Translations under genes and position numbers: made by a program
Assembly (NCBI RefSeq): GCF_023065955.2
Contig: NW_026622786.1
Span: 52,499,438 to 52,563,437, forward strand
Direction: 5' to 3'
DNA from: Ursus arctos
Taxonomy: Eukaryota > Chordata > Mammalia > Carnivora > Ursidae
Length of the DNA: 64,000 bases
The notes under the pieces: generated by a model
What the model was told of the DNA's origin: nothing
Seen by the model: the letters and a program-made list of their open reading frames with translations, nothing else
Database searches by the model: none
Shown here: in pieces, positions 56,501 to 60,790 of the stretch
Layout of the letters: the number at the start of each line of letters is the position of its first letter
How positions within the stretch are numbered: position 1 is the stretch's first letter

Positions 56501-59197
56501 GACTCAGATGTAGTTGCAAAACCAATCATATCTAAGGCTAAATCAAACTATTTCAAGATGTTCTTGAGAGAGAAAAGGCCTTCATTTAGTGAGTCAATCA
56601 AGAATTCCTTGGCCAGAAATATCAAACTCTGCATCAGATTCAAACCTAAGCCAGCACTCCTGGCTTCACCAGCCAGAAAAGGAATATTTCTCTGCCTTGT
56701 TCAAAATGCTCCTTAGGAGGACAAGCCAGCTTTTCCCAGTAATATCGTCAGCCCAGAGTAATAGTTAAGAACACAAGCCTGAGACCACCTACTAGTGGTA
56801 TGGTCTTGGACAAGTCACCTTACTTCTCTGTGTCCCAGGTCTCCACCCACCTCAGAAGACAGTGTAAAAAATCCAAATAGTAGTAACAGTATCACCACAC
56901 CGACAGTGTGGACTGTCTGTGTGCTATCCTCTACCCATGAAACAAACACCTTTACTGAATGTCAGAGAGTTATTTCCAAGAACACTGGTGTCTGTACTGG
57001 TCTAGCGCCAGGCTTCATCATGATACCCAAGCGGCAATAAGGAATGGTTAAAGGCATAATTAGTGCTACAGTATAAGGATCGTCAACCGTCCTACATAGC
57101 AGTTCAGTCTCCAACTGAGCCCCATAGGAATGTGCCCTAACAACTGAGCAACCAGCCATAAATGATTTGAGACCCCAAATTATATATATGGTATCTCATT
57201 GACAGATAAACTTTCCTGCAAATGTCCTCACCCAAGGAAAATCTTCAAAATATTTCATAGCAGCCTAATAAATACGTTGCGGCTAGAAGTGTCCAGAGTA
57301 TATAGTTAATCAGCTTTGTGTGTCTGAGCAACAAGGCTTTGGGAATCGCTCTTAAAGGGAAAAATACCCTGTTATATCTTCAAACCATGTGATCCCAGTG
57401 CTAAAATTCCTTACCCTGCTGTGAAACTTGGCAGTTCGATACGACTTGGGTGACAGATTGTACACCGTGTAGTGGTCAAGATGTCTGGAATCCAAAAAGC
57501 TTCGGATGTCATCAACCTGATTCCTGAATCCTATGTCAACACTGTCCAGAGGAAAGGACATCACTGGGAGGGAACACAGACAGAGAGAGAGACAGGTTAA
57601 ACAGGTTTGCTGTTGCCACGGGCAGCCACTGCAAGCTGAGCTACTGAGCAGTTACTGACCATGAGAAACTTACCAATAATTCTGGAGGTAACATAAGTGA
57701 AGTCTAAATCTCCCTTCGTGTAGCTAAAAGCAAGACAGGAAAAGGTGCTCATTAAAATAATCCAAATATGCCAGGTTTCCCCTCTCTCAATCACTTGCCC
57801 ATTGACTTGGACACTTCCATCCAGTAGGCATTTAGACTTCCCTCAAGGCCTTCTCTCTAACAAAGAATAATCATTGAGAGAAGCAACCCACACGCACAGG
57901 AGTGTAAATCTACCCCTCTCATGTACCCCAATACCCTCTGTAGATGACACTTCACGAACAGAATCAATCTCAGAATAGAAAACACCTCTCAGTCATTAAC
58001 ACGGATTATTCTAGCCTCTTTGCCTACGTGTGAATATCTCCTCTAAGTGTGAGCAGCTAGGGGGTAAGAAAGGAAGTGATGGAGAAACAAGGGACACCCT
58101 TTCTCTCTGCCCGCCAGGCCCTAGCTGGGGATTGCAGGTAAGGGATAAGTTTTTTCTTTAAACAAAGATTAAAATGTTGATTAATATTTTGGACTTGACA
58201 TGTGAATTTATGACTCAAAACTGCATACTGTAACTTAAAGTGACCCTAGAATTTTCTAATACGTACAAATAAAAAAGAATTCATATGGCTTGCTTATAAG
58301 AATTTTCATACAGTAGAAGGATAGAAAATTTCCTCCGCTAAACAAGGTTCAAAGGGCTATTAAAATACAAAAAACAATTGTTTCAGTTATAATCCATGAG
58401 TATCGCTTTTTCAGCTTGCATGTGCATTACTATCTTATTTAATTCTCAGACCAACCAGGGATATGAATTCTATCAGAGTATAAAAGTCAAGCTCAGAGAG
58501 GCCAATTAAGTTGCCTAGGTCACATGGTTAACAAGGGCAGATAATGTACGAGAACCCAGGATGCTGGATTCACAAGAGAGGGAATATCTTCGGGGCACCT
58601 GGGTGGCACAGCGGTTAAGCGTCTGCCTTCGGCTCAGGGCATGATCCCGGCGTTCTGGGATCGAGCCCCACATCAGGCTCCTCCGCTATGAGCCTGCTTC
58701 TTCCTCTCCCACTCCCCCTGCTTGTGTTCCCTCTCTCGCTGGCTGTCTCTAATAAATAAATAAAATCTTAAAAAAAAAACAAAACAAACAAACAAAAAAA
58801 AAACAAGGGAGGGATGGCAACCACTATATTTTAACGTAACAATGTGCTCAGTGAGTCCTCTGAGCCTGTGCTTGTTGCTTCTGAAGGCCTCAACGTTATG
58901 GCTTCAATAACATTGCTTGGTTGATGAGACTCCATGCAGTTACATCACACAACTGTCAGTCCTCTAGCCAGAAAAGCAGTTGGCAGGTAACCAGATCCTT
59001 GGGGGGCATGGAGGTCCATTAACTCAGCTGGGAAGAATGCGCATACCTGGTAACAGACTGTATGACTCTGGAAGATGTGTCTTTGAGGGTGTCTTTCAGG
59101 TTGTCCTTCAGGTTACTGAAGAGCCGCCCTGCACCTCCTTTCACCATGTCAAAGAGACCTCCCCCGTAGCTGGGCTCCATGTCTGGAGATGAGGCAC
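11590..59197 (-). CDS. DNAJC6: DNAJC6 (auxilin), coding exons 2-19, first exon outside window
   Basis: Auxilin is the neuron-enriched J-domain co-chaperone that recruits HSC70 to clathrin-coated vesicles and drives uncoating after endocytosis; loss of function causes juvenile parkinsonism in people (established knowledge). Eighteen exons with GT/AG borders join in one frame to give a split glycine plus 905 residues and a stop. This equals the canonical 913 residues when a seven-residue first exon is added. Domain order: N-terminal lead (to about 60), PTEN-like phosphatase fold (about 60-220), C2 domain (about 225-365), a long disordered clathrin/AP2-binding region with DPF and DLL motifs (about 400-775), and the J domain with HPD at 877-879. 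Residue numbers assume the seven-residue first exon. The paralogue GAK is excluded because no kinase domain precedes the phosphatase fold and the joined sequence matches auxilin almost residue for residue. The start codon lies beyond the right edge. Confidence 0.97.
12741..12917 (-). CDS. DNAJC6: DNAJC6 exon 18 (J domain core, HPD)
   Basis: Fifty-nine whole codons (residues 822-880), from [17 protein letters not shown] to [14 protein letters not shown]. The HPD tripeptide (877-879) that stimulates HSC70 ATPase is intact, as is the [16 protein letters not shown] region typical of auxilin J domains. Acceptor TTGACAG, donor GTGAGT. Phase 0 on both sides. Confidence 0.98.
13005..13290 (+). repeat. 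L2 LINE 3' fragment
   Basis: Has the L2 3' layout: CAAGCTGTTCCCTCAACCTG, later CATGAACTCCATGGGGGCAC, then TGTAGTGTCTGGC. Lies in intron 17, close upstream of exon 18's acceptor. Confidence 0.6.
14434..14576 (-). CDS. DNAJC6: DNAJC6 exon 17 (J-domain lead helix)
   Basis: Encodes residues 774-821, including [13 protein letters not shown], a clathrin-binding DLL box just N-terminal to the J domain, and [17 protein letters not shown], the start of the extended J-domain helix. Acceptor TATTGCAG, donor GTGAGT. Confidence 0.97.
14708..14955 (+). repeat. MIR SINE
   Basis: Near-complete MIR: AGCATGGTGGCAAAGAGC, CACTTACTCGGAATGTAACC, CAATTTCCTCATCTGTAAAA, ACCTCATAGGGTTGTTGTG. Intron 16. Confidence 0.8.
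15372..15605 (+). repeat. MIR SINE
   Basis: GTGACGGTTAAGAGAAGGG, TCTGGAGCCACATTGTCTGG, then CACTTACAAGCTGTACGG and a decayed TGAAATAATACATGAAA. Intron 16. Confidence 0.7.
16436..16699 (-). CDS. DNAJC6: DNAJC6 exon 16 (Gly/Pro/Gln-rich)
   Basis: Encodes residues 686-773, [17 protein letters not shown] to [10 protein letters not shown], a low-complexity Gly/Pro/Gln segment before the J domain. Acceptor TTCTGTAG, donor GTAAGAA. The codon split with exon 17 (G plus AA) gives Glu, restoring the expected sequence. Confidence 0.96.
16860..17055 (-). repeat. MIR SINE, reverse
   Basis: Reverse-strand phrases: TCTCCAAGTCACACAGCC, AATGGCAGAACTGGAACTTG, ending CCTGGCTTTTCACTGTGCC. Intron 15, near exon 16. 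Confidence 0.65.
17671..18516 (-). mobile_element. Older L1 3' end, inserted into a MIR
   Basis: Reverse-oriented L1 tail. Translation of the minus strand gives a decayed ORF2 C-terminus ([19 protein letters not shown]). The poly-T side is at 17671. It splits a reverse MIR: 17570-17670 ends TCCCACCTTA, and 18517-18640 resumes with CCCCACTTTAAAAATGAGG. The 3' UTR differs from the young L1 family in the window, marking an older subfamily. Confidence 0.85.
19768..19905 (+). mobile_element. MER5A-like hAT-Charlie fragment
   Basis: GGCAGTGGTTATCAGCC, then TTTAATCACCTGGGGAGC, later CATCAGAATTGCTGA. Short non-autonomous DNA transposon remnant in intron 15. Confidence 0.6.
20330..20760 (+). other. 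Unassigned stretch, probable ancient repeat
   Basis: Moderately AT-rich intron-15 segment with overlapping short open frames but no conserved domain. Texture suggests a decayed dispersed repeat; I cannot name the family. Confidence 0.25.
21285..21475 (+). repeat. MIR SINE
   Basis: GTGAGCTCCAGAGCTTCAGG, AACTCATCTGCAAAATGAGG, GAGGAGATTAAATGAAATGG. Intron 15. Confidence 0.65.
21721..21938 (-). mobile_element. Young Can-SINE with expanded (ATTT)n tail
   Basis: Reverse Can-SINE ending GCCACCCAGGCGCCCC. A perfect 22-base duplication flanks it (21699-21720 and 21939-21960), so the insertion is recent. The tail has grown into about a dozen TATT units (21728-21771). Body carries the CGCCGGGATCACGCCCTGAG variant, the ursid-like subfamily. 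Confidence 0.92.
22991..23110 (-). CDS. DNAJC6: DNAJC6 exon 15
   Basis: Encodes residues 646-685, [17 protein letters not shown] through [11 protein letters not shown], with a third DPF motif. Acceptor TTTTCAG, donor GTACGA. Confidence 0.95.
   Translation of the reverse strand, partial: EALEWEASPLPPAPRDPRMAHPRIKTNHRLWILLLTLGH
23370..23530 (+). repeat. MIR SINE
   Basis: GGAGTCAGGCCTGGATGTGG, CTACTTCCTAGCTGAGCAAC, CTTCTCTGAGCTTCAACAT. It is followed directly by the GT microsatellite. Confidence 0.65.
23540..23584 (+). repeat. (GT)n microsatellite
   Basis: Uninterrupted GT dinucleotide run of about 22 units ending GTGTTAAC. Likely length-polymorphic. Confidence 0.95.
23967..24834 (+). promoter_or_regulatory. 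L1 5' UTR / internal promoter region
   Basis: GC- and CpG-rich leader (rich in GCGCG between 24180 and 24500) expected to hold the L1 internal promoter. A tandem duplication of a roughly 20-base unit (CAGCCTAAACAACCACGGAA) lies at about 24049-24090. ATTAAGATGGCGG-like YY1-type core (AAGATGGCGG) is at 23979-23988, the usual position at the start of an L1. Confidence 0.7.
24835..25023 (+). mobile_element. Can-SINE embedded in the L1 5' region
   Basis: AGGCGCCTGGGTGGTGCAG start, degraded middle (part of the GATCGAGCCCC box is missing), then (AAATA)n and AAATCTTTAA. AAGAAGCCCACAACCC at 24819-24834 and AAGAAGCCCACATCCC at about 25025-25040 form a 16-base target duplication with one mismatch. It lies 104 bases before ORF1. 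Confidence 0.88.
25127..26029 (+). CDS. L1 ORF1 protein (RNA-binding chaperone), 300 aa
   Basis: Open from ATG to TAA. Residues about 45-125 form a heptad coiled coil ([16 protein letters not shown] and [12 protein letters not shown]) for trimer assembly. About 130-225 is the RRM ([12 protein letters not shown]). About 230-295 is the C-terminal nucleic-acid domain ending [16 protein letters not shown]. The normally paired basic ARREW motif reads ERKGW here (residues 239-243), Arg-Lys in place of Arg-Arg. ORF1p coats L1 RNA and is needed for retrotransposition in cis. Length is a little below the human protein (338 aa) but usual for many mammals. Confidence 0.95.
   Translation: MTRRRSPPQQRKDSETVASATEIMDMDVTKLSEMEFRVTMVKMMSRIEKSINEKVTENIESLRTEMRANLTEIKNSMSQMQAKLEALTARVAEAEERVSELEDGLIEEKMKIEDGLKKIHAHECRLREITDSMKRSNVRIIGIPEGVEKNRGLEEIFEQIIAENFPNLARETNIRVQEAERTPPKLNHDKPTPRHVIVQFANIRCKDTVLKAARAKKFLTYQGKSIRITSDLSTQTWNERKGWGSIFKALSEKNMQPRILYPARLSFRIDGEIKTFQNRQSLTNFVTTKPALQEILRGVL
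26102..29929 (+). CDS. L1 ORF2 protein (endonuclease, reverse transcriptase), 1275 aa
   Basis: Same length as the human protein. The APE-like endonuclease has SLNVNGL, QETH with Glu43, GDLN with Asp145 and SDHN with His230, all at the canonical positions. The Z/RT region shows [12 protein letters not shown], the priming motif RPISLMN, DAEKAFD and the catalytic FADDM at residues 700-704. The cysteine-rich end ([16 protein letters not shown], about residue 1134 on) is complete. No stop or frameshift. All catalytic residues I can check are present, which suggests a functional enzyme, but activity cannot be read from sequence. Confidence 0.96.
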   Translation: MATLKSYLSVISLNVNGLNHPIRRHRVADWIKRNDPSICCLQETHFKPKDAFRLRVRGWSTIFHANGPQKKAGVAILISDKLDFKLQTIVRDAEGHYIILKGSIQQADMTIINIYAPNRGAARYTSQLLSRIKRHINENTLIVGDLNTPLSEIDRTPWQKLSKESKALNAILDELDLIDIYRTLHPRTKEYSFYSNAHGTFSRIDHVLGHKTGLNRYQKIEIIPCIFSDHNALKLELNHKEKFGRNSNTWRLRAIMLRNDSINQEIKNQIKQFMETNENENTTVQNLWDTAKAVLRGKYIAIQASLKRIEKSKMQFLYSHLKKLEQQQRDRPNPCTRKQLTKIRAEINQAETRSTVEQINRTRSWFFERINKIDRPLARLIQKKRERTQIIKIMNEKGEVTTSTIEIGRIIRNFYQQLYANKLSNLEEMESFLETYKLPRLKPEEIDSLNRPINYEEIESVINNLPNNKTPGPDGFPGEFYQTFKEEIIPILLKLFQKIETEGKLPNSFYEANITLIPKPGKDPLKKENYRPISLMNMDAKILNKILANRIQQFIKRIIHHDQVGFIPGMQAWFNIRKSISVIHHINKKRLKNHMILSIDAEKAFDKIQHPFLIKTLQSVGIEGTFLNLIKAIYEKPTANIILNGEKLEAFPLRSGTRQGCPLSPLLFNIVLEVLATAIRRQKGIKGIQIGKEEVKMSLFADDMILYMENPKEATPKLLEVIEQFSNVAGYKINAQKSVAFLYTNNETEEREIRESIPFTIAPKTIRYLGINLTRDVKDLYSRNYKSLLKDIEEDIKRWKDIPCSWIGRINIVKMSMLPRAIYTFNAIPIKIPRTFFKEMEQTVLKFVWKQKRPRISKELLKRKNKAGGITMPDFELYYKAVITKTAWYWHKNRHIDQWNRIESPEMDPRLFGQLIFDKAGKNIRWEKDNLFNKWCWENWTATCKRMKLDHYLTPYTKINSKWMKDLNVRQESIKILEENIGNNLYDIGQSNLFHDTSPKARETKDKMNLSDFIKIKSFCTAKETVRKTKRQPTEWENIFANDTTDKGLVSKIYKELLKLNTRETNKQIKKWAEDMNRHFSNEDIQMANRHMKKCSKSLAIKEIQIKTTLRYHLTPVRMAKIDKARNNNCWRGCGERGSLLHCWWECKLVQPLWKTVWRSLKKLKIELPYDPAIALLGIYPKDTDVVKRRAICTPMFIAAMSTIAKSWKEPRCPSTDDWIKKLWSIYTMEYYSAIRKNEFSTFATTWTALEEIMLSEISQAEKDNYHMISLIYGT
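30413..30481 (-). CDS. DNAJC6: DNAJC6 exon 14
   Basis: A 69-base exon encoding [18 protein letters not shown] then HTKP (residues 623-645). Acceptor CACTTGCAG, donor GTAAAAG. The full-length antisense L1 begins about 165 bases into the following intron, so this exon's donor region directly neighbours the element's A-rich 3' end. Confidence 0.95.
30540..30875 (+). repeat. L2 LINE 3' fragment
   Basis: CCATGAAGCCTGCCTGACC, TGTCTGTCTCCATTAAATTG, GGCAAGAACTATCTTATTC and TTTAACACAAAGTCAGGGGC follow the L2 3' end order. Intron 13. Confidence 0.6.
31347..31396 (+). repeat. (CA)n microsatellite with CATA interruptions
   Basis: CACACACA array interrupted by ATACAC, grading into a CCACC-rich tract to about 31415. 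Confidence 0.9.
31690..32250 (-). pseudogene. RPL23A: RPL23A processed pseudogene
   Basis: Intronless minus-strand copy of ribosomal protein uL23. The frame at 31752-32231 reads [18 protein letters not shown] and [18 protein letters not shown] through KAYVR, then shifts frame after Arg so the true C-terminus (PDYDALDVANKIG) appears in another frame. Missense changes are numerous in the basic N-terminal region. The retained 3' UTR (AACTGAGTCCAGCTGGCTAA) marks an mRNA-derived insertion. It lies in DNAJC6 intron 13, same strand. Confidence 0.92.
32331..32542 (+). mobile_element. Young Can-SINE, ursid-like subfamily
   Basis: Full element with CCCGGCGTTATGGGATCGAG body, GCTATGAGCCTGCTTC, and AAATAAATAAAATCTTTAATA tail. 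Perfect 17-base duplication TAAAAGACATTGTCTAG at 32314-32330 and 32543-32559. Intron 13. Confidence 0.93.
33205..33635 (+). repeat. Ancient dispersed repeat, subfamily not assigned
   Basis: GCATTAATGAACAAAACAAAC, TGTGAGCTCATATTCTAGTG, CACTGAGAAGGTGCCAGGTG are phrases of a widespread old mammalian repeat; a related piece recurs at about 47380-47560. I cannot name the family. Confidence 0.45.
33640..33722 (+). mobile_element. Can-SINE 3' fragment
   Basis: Only the pyrimidine-rich 3' half and AAATAAATAAATAAAATCTTTAA tail remain; the tRNA head is absent. It ends about 24 bases from the exon 13 donor. Confidence 0.6.
33746..33880 (-). CDS. DNAJC6: DNAJC6 exon 13 (DPF/DLL motifs)
   Basis: Encodes residues 578-622 with [15 protein letters not shown] and SSDPFLQP, typical AP2-appendage (DPF) and clathrin (DLL) binding motifs. 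Acceptor TGTCTAG, donor GTAAAA. Splice phases match both neighbours. Confidence 0.96.
35510..35720 (+). repeat. MIR SINE
   Basis: CCAATTACTAGCTGCATAAA, CTCCATTTCCTTAACTC, GGCAAATAGGAAGTACC. Intron 12. Confidence 0.6.
36025..36459 (-). CDS. DNAJC6: DNAJC6 exon 12 (clathrin-binding region)
   Basis: The largest coding exon (435 bases, residues 433-577). It holds acidic clathrin-box-like motifs DDELLTL, DVDLLGL and SELLSDLF among Pro-, Ser- and Lys-rich disordered sequence, including a [10 protein letters not shown] patch and a PPPPED run. Acceptor TTCCTTAG, donor GTAATG. Such short motifs engage the clathrin terminal domain and AP2 in the auxilin family (established knowledge). Confidence 0.96.
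36640..36930 (+). repeat. MIR SINE
   Basis: GGCAGGATAGCACAATGGGG, TTCAGAGCCAGACATCCTGG, CTACTTACTGGTTCTGTGAC, CTTGGTTTCTTCCTCAGC. Intron 11, close to exon 12's acceptor. Confidence 0.8.
36940..38690 (-). other. DNAJC6: DNAJC6 intron 11, mostly unique
   Basis: Apart from the poly-G tract I recognise no repeat or gene between about 36940 and 38690. Confidence 0.5.
37705..37724 (+). repeat. Poly-G tract
   Basis: GGGGC followed by fifteen G bases. Able to form a G-quadruplex on the plus strand; it is a C-run in DNAJC6 pre-mRNA (intron 11). Error-prone for assembly. Confidence 0.9.
38699..38779 (-). CDS. DNAJC6: DNAJC6 exon 11
   Basis: Encodes residues 406-432, [20 protein letters not shown] and SSLCWQ. 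Acceptor CTTGCAG, donor GTACTT. Begins the linker between the C2 domain and the clathrin-binding region. Confidence 0.95.
38888..39081 (-). CDS. DNAJC6: DNAJC6 exon 10 (end of C2 domain)
   Basis: Encodes residues 341-405, [16 protein letters not shown] through HQDTLVLG, covering the last C2 strands and the start of the disordered linker. Acceptor ATGTAG, donor GTATGA. Only 108 bases of intron separate it from exon 11. Confidence 0.96.
39916..39995 (-). CDS. DNAJC6: DNAJC6 exon 9 (C2 domain)
   Basis: An 80-base exon encoding [19 protein letters not shown] to LKFT (residues 315-340) plus two bases of a Lys codon. Acceptor TTTTTAG, donor GTGAGT. It continues the C2 domain. Confidence 0.96.
40160..40560 (+). 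repeat. L2 LINE 3' fragment
   Basis: TTCTACCCAGGATGCCCCTG, CATCCTTCAGGGGCCACCTT, CTGAGCTCCCAAAGGGCAGG, GACTGGCACAGAGCATGC, and a terminal AATATTTGATGAATTAAAA. Intron 8. Confidence 0.7.
40575..41035 (+). mobile_element. Old L1 (L1M-type) 3' end
   Basis: Plus-strand ORF2 tail and 3' UTR: AAATGTCCATCAACTGATGA, AATGGAATATTATTCAGTCA, ATGCTAAGTGAAAGAAGCC, GATTAGTGGTTGCCCAGGAG, TTGCACTGTACACATTAAAA. Many substitutions indicate an old copy in intron 8. Confidence 0.75.
41130..41280 (+). repeat. MIR fragment
   Basis: ACAACCTCTCTGAGTCTCATT followed by AAATGAGGGAAATAGGC. Intron 8. Confidence 0.5.
41345..41455 (+). mobile_element. Older Can-SINE-related element
   Basis: GGATGCCTGGCTGGCTCAG and TAGAGCATGCCACTCTTG show the tRNA-derived head, but the body after GGATCATGAATCC differs from the younger copies. 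It ends near 56 bases from exon 8. Confidence 0.75.
41511..41628 (-). CDS. DNAJC6: DNAJC6 exon 8 (C2 domain)
   Basis: Encodes residues 275-314, [13 protein letters not shown] through [10 protein letters not shown], within the C2 domain that packs against the PTEN-like fold. The acceptor is TTTAAAG, rather purine-rich for a 3' splice site; the frame (AA from exon 7 plus A) fixes the border. Donor GTATGG. Confidence 0.95.
42085..42268 (-). mobile_element. Can-SINE, reverse
   Basis: TTTTAAAAGATTTTATTTA tail, GCAGGCTCCCTGCTGAGC body and TGAGCCACCCAAGCATCCC head end. No clear target duplication seen. Intron 7. Confidence 0.85.
42727..42937 (+). mobile_element. Can-SINE beside the DNAJC6 exon 7 splice donor
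   Basis: GGGACGCCTGGGTGGCTCAG head and AAATAAAATCTTAAAA tail. Duplications GAAAAGTATCATGACT (42711-42726) and GAAAAGTATAATGACT (42938-42953) differ at one base. The right-hand copy covers intron positions +4 to +19 after exon 7, so the donor GTAAGT is retained but the element starts at +20, antisense to the gene. Confidence 0.92.
42957..43151 (-). CDS. DNAJC6: DNAJC6 exon 7
   Basis: Encodes residues 210-275, from [19 protein letters not shown] to TTCADFERM. It spans the end of the phosphatase fold and the start of the C2 domain. Acceptor TTTCAG, donor GTAAGTCA. A Can-SINE target duplication begins at the fourth base of the following intron, so the donor is intact but closely crowded by the insertion. 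Confidence 0.96.
43661..43794 (-). CDS. DNAJC6: DNAJC6 exon 6, phosphatase-like loop (end)
   Basis: Encodes residues 166-210, beginning [20 protein letters not shown], which completes the HC-LDGRAAS loop, and ending GIGLSPSHR plus a split Arg. Acceptor TTGGCAG, donor GTAAAG. The loop lacks the catalytic CX5R arginine, so lipid or membrane binding rather than catalysis is the expected role (family knowledge). Confidence 0.96.
44548..45003 (+). mobile_element. MLT2-like ERVL solo LTR
   Basis: Starts TGTGATAGCTAATTTTGTG. Landmarks: GTCAACTTGACTGGATTAAG, CCAATTCCTATAATAAATAC and a terminal CTAAAGAACCCCAACTAATA. LTR only, non-coding. Intron 5. Confidence 0.75.
45060..46250 (-). mobile_element. 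Probable CR1/L3 LINE remnant
   Basis: CTTAAATGTGCTACCCAG, ATCATCTTCCTTATTCTGG then ACACTATGC, AAACCCCTAGTTCTTTTTCA, GGGACTTTACATTTATCC and GAAAATTGGTAAGCTTGATC run in the order of a CR1/L3 element read from the non-coding strand. No open frame of the reverse transcriptase survives. Recognised by eye; borders approximate. Confidence 0.5.
46774..47180 (-). mobile_element. Truncated L1, same family as the full-length copy
   Basis: Poly-T at 46774-46787, then the reverse complement of the full-length element's 3' UTR and ORF2 end up to the ATTAAGAAGTTGTGGTCC part. Flanks CCAAGTGCTTTT and CCAAGCGCTTTT form a target duplication with one mismatch. 5'-truncated, about 400 bases. Intron 5, same strand as DNAJC6. 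Confidence 0.92.
47380..47660 (+). repeat. Ancient dispersed repeat, subfamily not assigned
   Basis: CAATCACTTATTCAAACC, then GAGATGCTTACAGTCTAGTG, related to the repeat near 33205. Intron 5. Confidence 0.35.
48128..48250 (-). CDS. DNAJC6: DNAJC6 exon 5, phosphatase-like loop (start)
   Basis: Forty-one whole codons (residues 125-165), from [14 protein letters not shown] to [11 protein letters not shown]. Acceptor CCCTTAG, donor GTGAGT. The final His-Cys (163-164) is the start of the cysteine-phosphatase P-loop, which continues in exon 6. The residue six after Cys164, an Arg in active PTEN-type enzymes, is Ala here, in agreement with auxilin being a pseudophosphatase. Confidence 0.96.
48498..48706 (+). 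mobile_element. Can-SINE (older subfamily)
   Basis: GGGGTACCTGAGTGGCTCAG head, CTCAGCACAGAGTCTTCTTG body and short AAAAAAATAAAA tail. Duplications AAAATAGACCATTTA at 48483-48497 and 48707-48721. Intron 4, about 230 bases upstream of exon 5. Confidence 0.9.
49010..49200 (-). repeat. MIR/L2-like fragment, reverse
   Basis: CCGTTCTACAGATGAGAATACTG and TCTTAGAGGTTGTCTTGTC follow the reverse MIR core. Intron 4. Confidence 0.5.
49320..49510 (+). repeat. MIR SINE 3' part
   Basis: ACCTCACAGGGTTTGGTTAG, GGGCTCAGCTCAGTATCTG, GGAATGTTAGCTATTGTG. Intron 4. Confidence 0.55.
49560..50045 (+). repeat. Ancient repeat, subfamily not assigned
   Basis: GAGCAGTCAGGAGGCCGCTG, GATGATGGTGGCTAAGGCC, AAAGATGACTCCCAGATTTC match a common ancient mammalian repeat texture. 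I cannot name the subfamily. Confidence 0.45.
50690..51235 (+). repeat. L2 LINE split by a MIR
   Basis: L2 halves at 50690-50860 (TTCAAGTGCTCTTTTGTCTC) and 51050-51235 (CTAAGCCCCATGAGAGGAG, GGATATTTGCTGAGTGATTG). A MIR (about 50865-51030: GCTTCACCACTTAGGACC, AAAATGAAAATGGGCATTAC) lies between them. Intron 4. Confidence 0.55.
51240..53050 (-). other. DNAJC6: DNAJC6 intron 4 segment, little recognised
   Basis: AT-rich. A short L1 3' tail may end at about 52337 (CATCTCAATAAAAAAATAAG) and a MIR/L2 scrap lies at 52085-52200. Otherwise nothing identified. Confidence 0.4.
53060..53300 (+). mobile_element. Old L1 3' end
   Basis: GGTGATGGTTACACAGCACT, GTCACCAAACTGTATTCTTA, then GTATGTTTATGTCACGTATA and an A-rich AAAAAAAGAAGAAAAAGG tail. 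Intron 4. Confidence 0.6.
53962..54080 (-). mobile_element. Older Can-SINE-related element, reverse
   Basis: TTTTAAAGATTTTATTTTTA tail, then GATCAAGAGTCACATGCTC and GAGCCAGCCAGGCACCCC. Same older type as the element at 41345. Intron 4. Confidence 0.75.
54876..55265 (-). mobile_element. Can-SINE with 220-bp (TTTC)n-rich tail
   Basis: SINE body 55096-55265 (reverse) with its A-tail expanded into about 220 bases of TTTC/TCCC/CTTT repeats (54876-55095). TTGGCTTCTCT duplicates lie at 54865-54875 and 55266-55276. The Phe/Ser/Leu-rich open frames across it are low-complexity artefacts. Intron 4. Confidence 0.9.
55968..56141 (+). mobile_element. MER5A hAT-Charlie element
   Basis: GAAGCTGTTAGCAGTGCAGA, TGCTGAATCAGAAATTCGGG and AAATTTGAGAACCACTGGG match the MER5A landmarks. 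Intron 4. Confidence 0.8.
56435..56478 (+). mobile_element. Possible minimal L1 3' tail
   Basis: GCATAATATAATAAAAAATA followed by an A-rich tail copies the last bases of the young L1 3' end (ACATAATATAATAAAAAATC). Only about 40 bases, so chance is possible. Confidence 0.35.
56760..56850 (+). repeat. MIR fragment
   Basis: AATAGTTAAGAACACAAGCC, ACTAGTGGTATGGTCTTGG, CTTACTTCTCTGTGTCCC. Intron 4. Confidence 0.55.
57415..57563 (-). CDS. DNAJC6: DNAJC6 exon 4
   Basis: Encodes residues 75-124, starting [15 protein letters not shown] and ending YRTAKFHSR, part of the PTEN-like phosphatase fold. Acceptor CTCCCAG, donor GTAAGG. Only 110 bases of intron separate it from exon 3. It ends in phase 0, so exon 5 starts with a whole codon. 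Confidence 0.96.
57674..57723 (-). CDS. DNAJC6: DNAJC6 exon 3
   Basis: A 50-base exon encoding [16 protein letters not shown] (residues 59-74), the first strand region of the PTEN-like domain. Acceptor CTTTTAG, donor GTAAGT. It takes its first base from a split Ser codon and donates the first base of a Val codon to exon 4. It is easily missed because of its size, but the frame on both sides requires it. Confidence 0.95.
58440..58580 (-). repeat. MIR fragment, reverse
   Basis: AAGCTCAGAGAGGCCAATTA then GGTCACATGGTTAACAAGG. Intron 2. Confidence 0.55.
58592..58803 (+). mobile_element. Can-SINE, ursid-like subfamily
   Basis: GGGGCACCTGGGTGGCACAG head, CCCGGCGTTCTGGGATCGAG body, GCTATGAGCCTGCTTCTTCC, then AAATAAATAAAATCTTAAAA and an A/C-rich tail. 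No convincing target duplication seen. Intron 2, about 240 bases from exon 2's donor. Confidence 0.9.
59047..59197 (-). CDS. DNAJC6: DNAJC6 exon 2
   Basis: Acceptor TTGGCAG precedes the exon and donor GTATGC follows. It encodes residues 8-58, including [18 protein letters not shown] and the amphipathic [13 protein letters not shown] stretch before the phosphatase-like fold. It begins with two bases of a split Gly codon, so the initiating exon is upstream beyond position 64000. The exon ends AG, completing a Ser codon with exon 3. Confidence 0.95.
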
Positions 59198-59398
59198 CTG
59201 CCAATGCGAAACAGAAGTAGAGGTGATCTACGCAGTCTCCCTTCATCCCTGAAACCTATGCAGACCGGCGCAGACACTCCTGGAAGTGATGCCCACTCTC
59301 AGAACTTACTGACTCTGGGTCCTAGCAGTGCGACCAAGCCTCAGAGACCCAGGGAAGCGCTTCGCTGTCCCAGGCGCAGAAAGCTCACAGTGCTGTAG

Positions 59399-59700
59399 CC
59401 ATTAGCCACAGGTGCCCACTGAGCCCCCGAAATGTGGCTAGTCCGAATTGAGATGTGTTGCAAGTACAAAATACACAACAAATCTCAAAGATGGTGCAAA
59501 AAAAAAAAAAAGAATATAAAAGATCTTGTTAATACTTCTTTCATTGATTACATGTTGCAATGACAGTATTTTGAATATACTGAATTAAGTAGATGATATT
59601 ATTAAATTAATTTCAGCTGCTCCTTTTTACTTTTTAATGTGAATACTAGAAAAATTTTAATTGTACACGTGGCCTGTCTTTCGGACAGTGCCGCATCAGA
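59399..59700 (+). mobile_element. hAT-Charlie-like non-autonomous element
   Basis: GTAGCCATTAGCCACAGGTG and GAAATGTGGCTAGTCCGAA at one end, CACGTGGCCTGTCTTTCGG and ACAGTGCCG at the other. Reads as an old hAT-type element; name not assigned. Intron 1. Confidence 0.5.
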
Positions 59701-59949
59701 GGAAGAGCAGCTTAGAAGTGGGTCCAGAGGTCTCCTCTGCCCTTAGATGGAGCTGACTGTGTTAGCAGACTCATTCCATGGCTATCCCTCCAACTCATTC
59801 TTCACTTCCATCATGGAAAATAGCTTCTCCAGGGCCTTTGTAACAGTTTTTAGGATGCATGGTGATCATCAGTGTTATTTGTCAAGTATTCCAGTTTTTC
59901 CTTCCTTATAGACTCACAAAATCGTATTTTCTGGTCTCTTGTGGTTAGC

Positions 59950-60205
59950 TCTAGCCAAGTTTCTCAATCTTGGCACTGCTGACATTTAGGGTCAAATACT
60001 TCCTTGCTGTGTTGGGGGGCGGGGAGCACTGCCCCATGCCCTGGAGGGTGTTTGGCAGCATCCCCGGCCCCTAGCCACTAGAGAGCACCAGTAGCCCCCC
60101 ACTGCTGCCGGCTGTAACAACCCAAATTGTCTCCAGACGTTGGCACATATCCCCTGGGGGGAGGGGCAACATTACTCCCAGTTGAAAATGACTGCTTTAG
60201 TCTAC
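59950..60205 (-). mobile_element. MER20 hAT-Charlie element
   Basis: AGTTTCTCAATCTTGGCAC, CATGCCCTGGAGGGTGTTTG, GCAGCATCCCCGGCCCCTAG, TGTCTCCAGACGTTGGCAC and GTTGAAAATGACTGC give the whole reverse MER20 layout. Intron 1. Confidence 0.8.
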
Positions 60206-60579
60206 GATATGTGAGGATATGTGTGTGGAGGTATTGTGTGTCCCTTTCAGGACAGAGCTTTGAACTGTGAGTATGAAACTCTCCAGAGTTCTCATTGCCT
60301 CGCGGTGTCTTTCTGTCTCTTTCTTTGCTCCATCAACTGGCAGGGTTTGAGATCATGGCTGTACTCCTGGGTCCTGGAGTAAGAAGCTGTGTGGCAGAGC
60401 TCCCAGCTGACTTTTGATGAATATAGAGCCTGAGTGACCAATAGCCCTTTATTATTAGAAGTGCTCCCATTCCCATTGTGGGAATGTTCCTTACTGCAGC
60501 ACAAAGGTCGATACAGGAAGAAAGTAGAAATCTGTGTAGAGGAGGCTAGAGTGAACAATGACTAGGGAGTCTATTCAGC

Positions 60580-60790
60580 CTAGCAGTCAAGAGCATGGGT
60601 CATTCTCACCTGGGTTCTGGCCCAGCCTTGGTACTCCTAACTGTGTGACCTTGGGAAGTAACAGTCTTCGTAAGCCTCTTTCTTCCTAACTGTAAATTTG
60701 GGATAAAAATAGTTCCTTCTTCATAGGGAAAGGTTAAGTGAGTGCATATAAAATAATTAGTATAGTACCTAATATATCTAGGGGCCAATA
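60580..60790 (+). repeat. MIR SINE
   Basis: AGCAGTCAAGAGCATGGGTC, CTAACTGTGTGACCTTGGG, TTCTTCATAGGGAAAGGTTA. Intron 1. Confidence 0.75.
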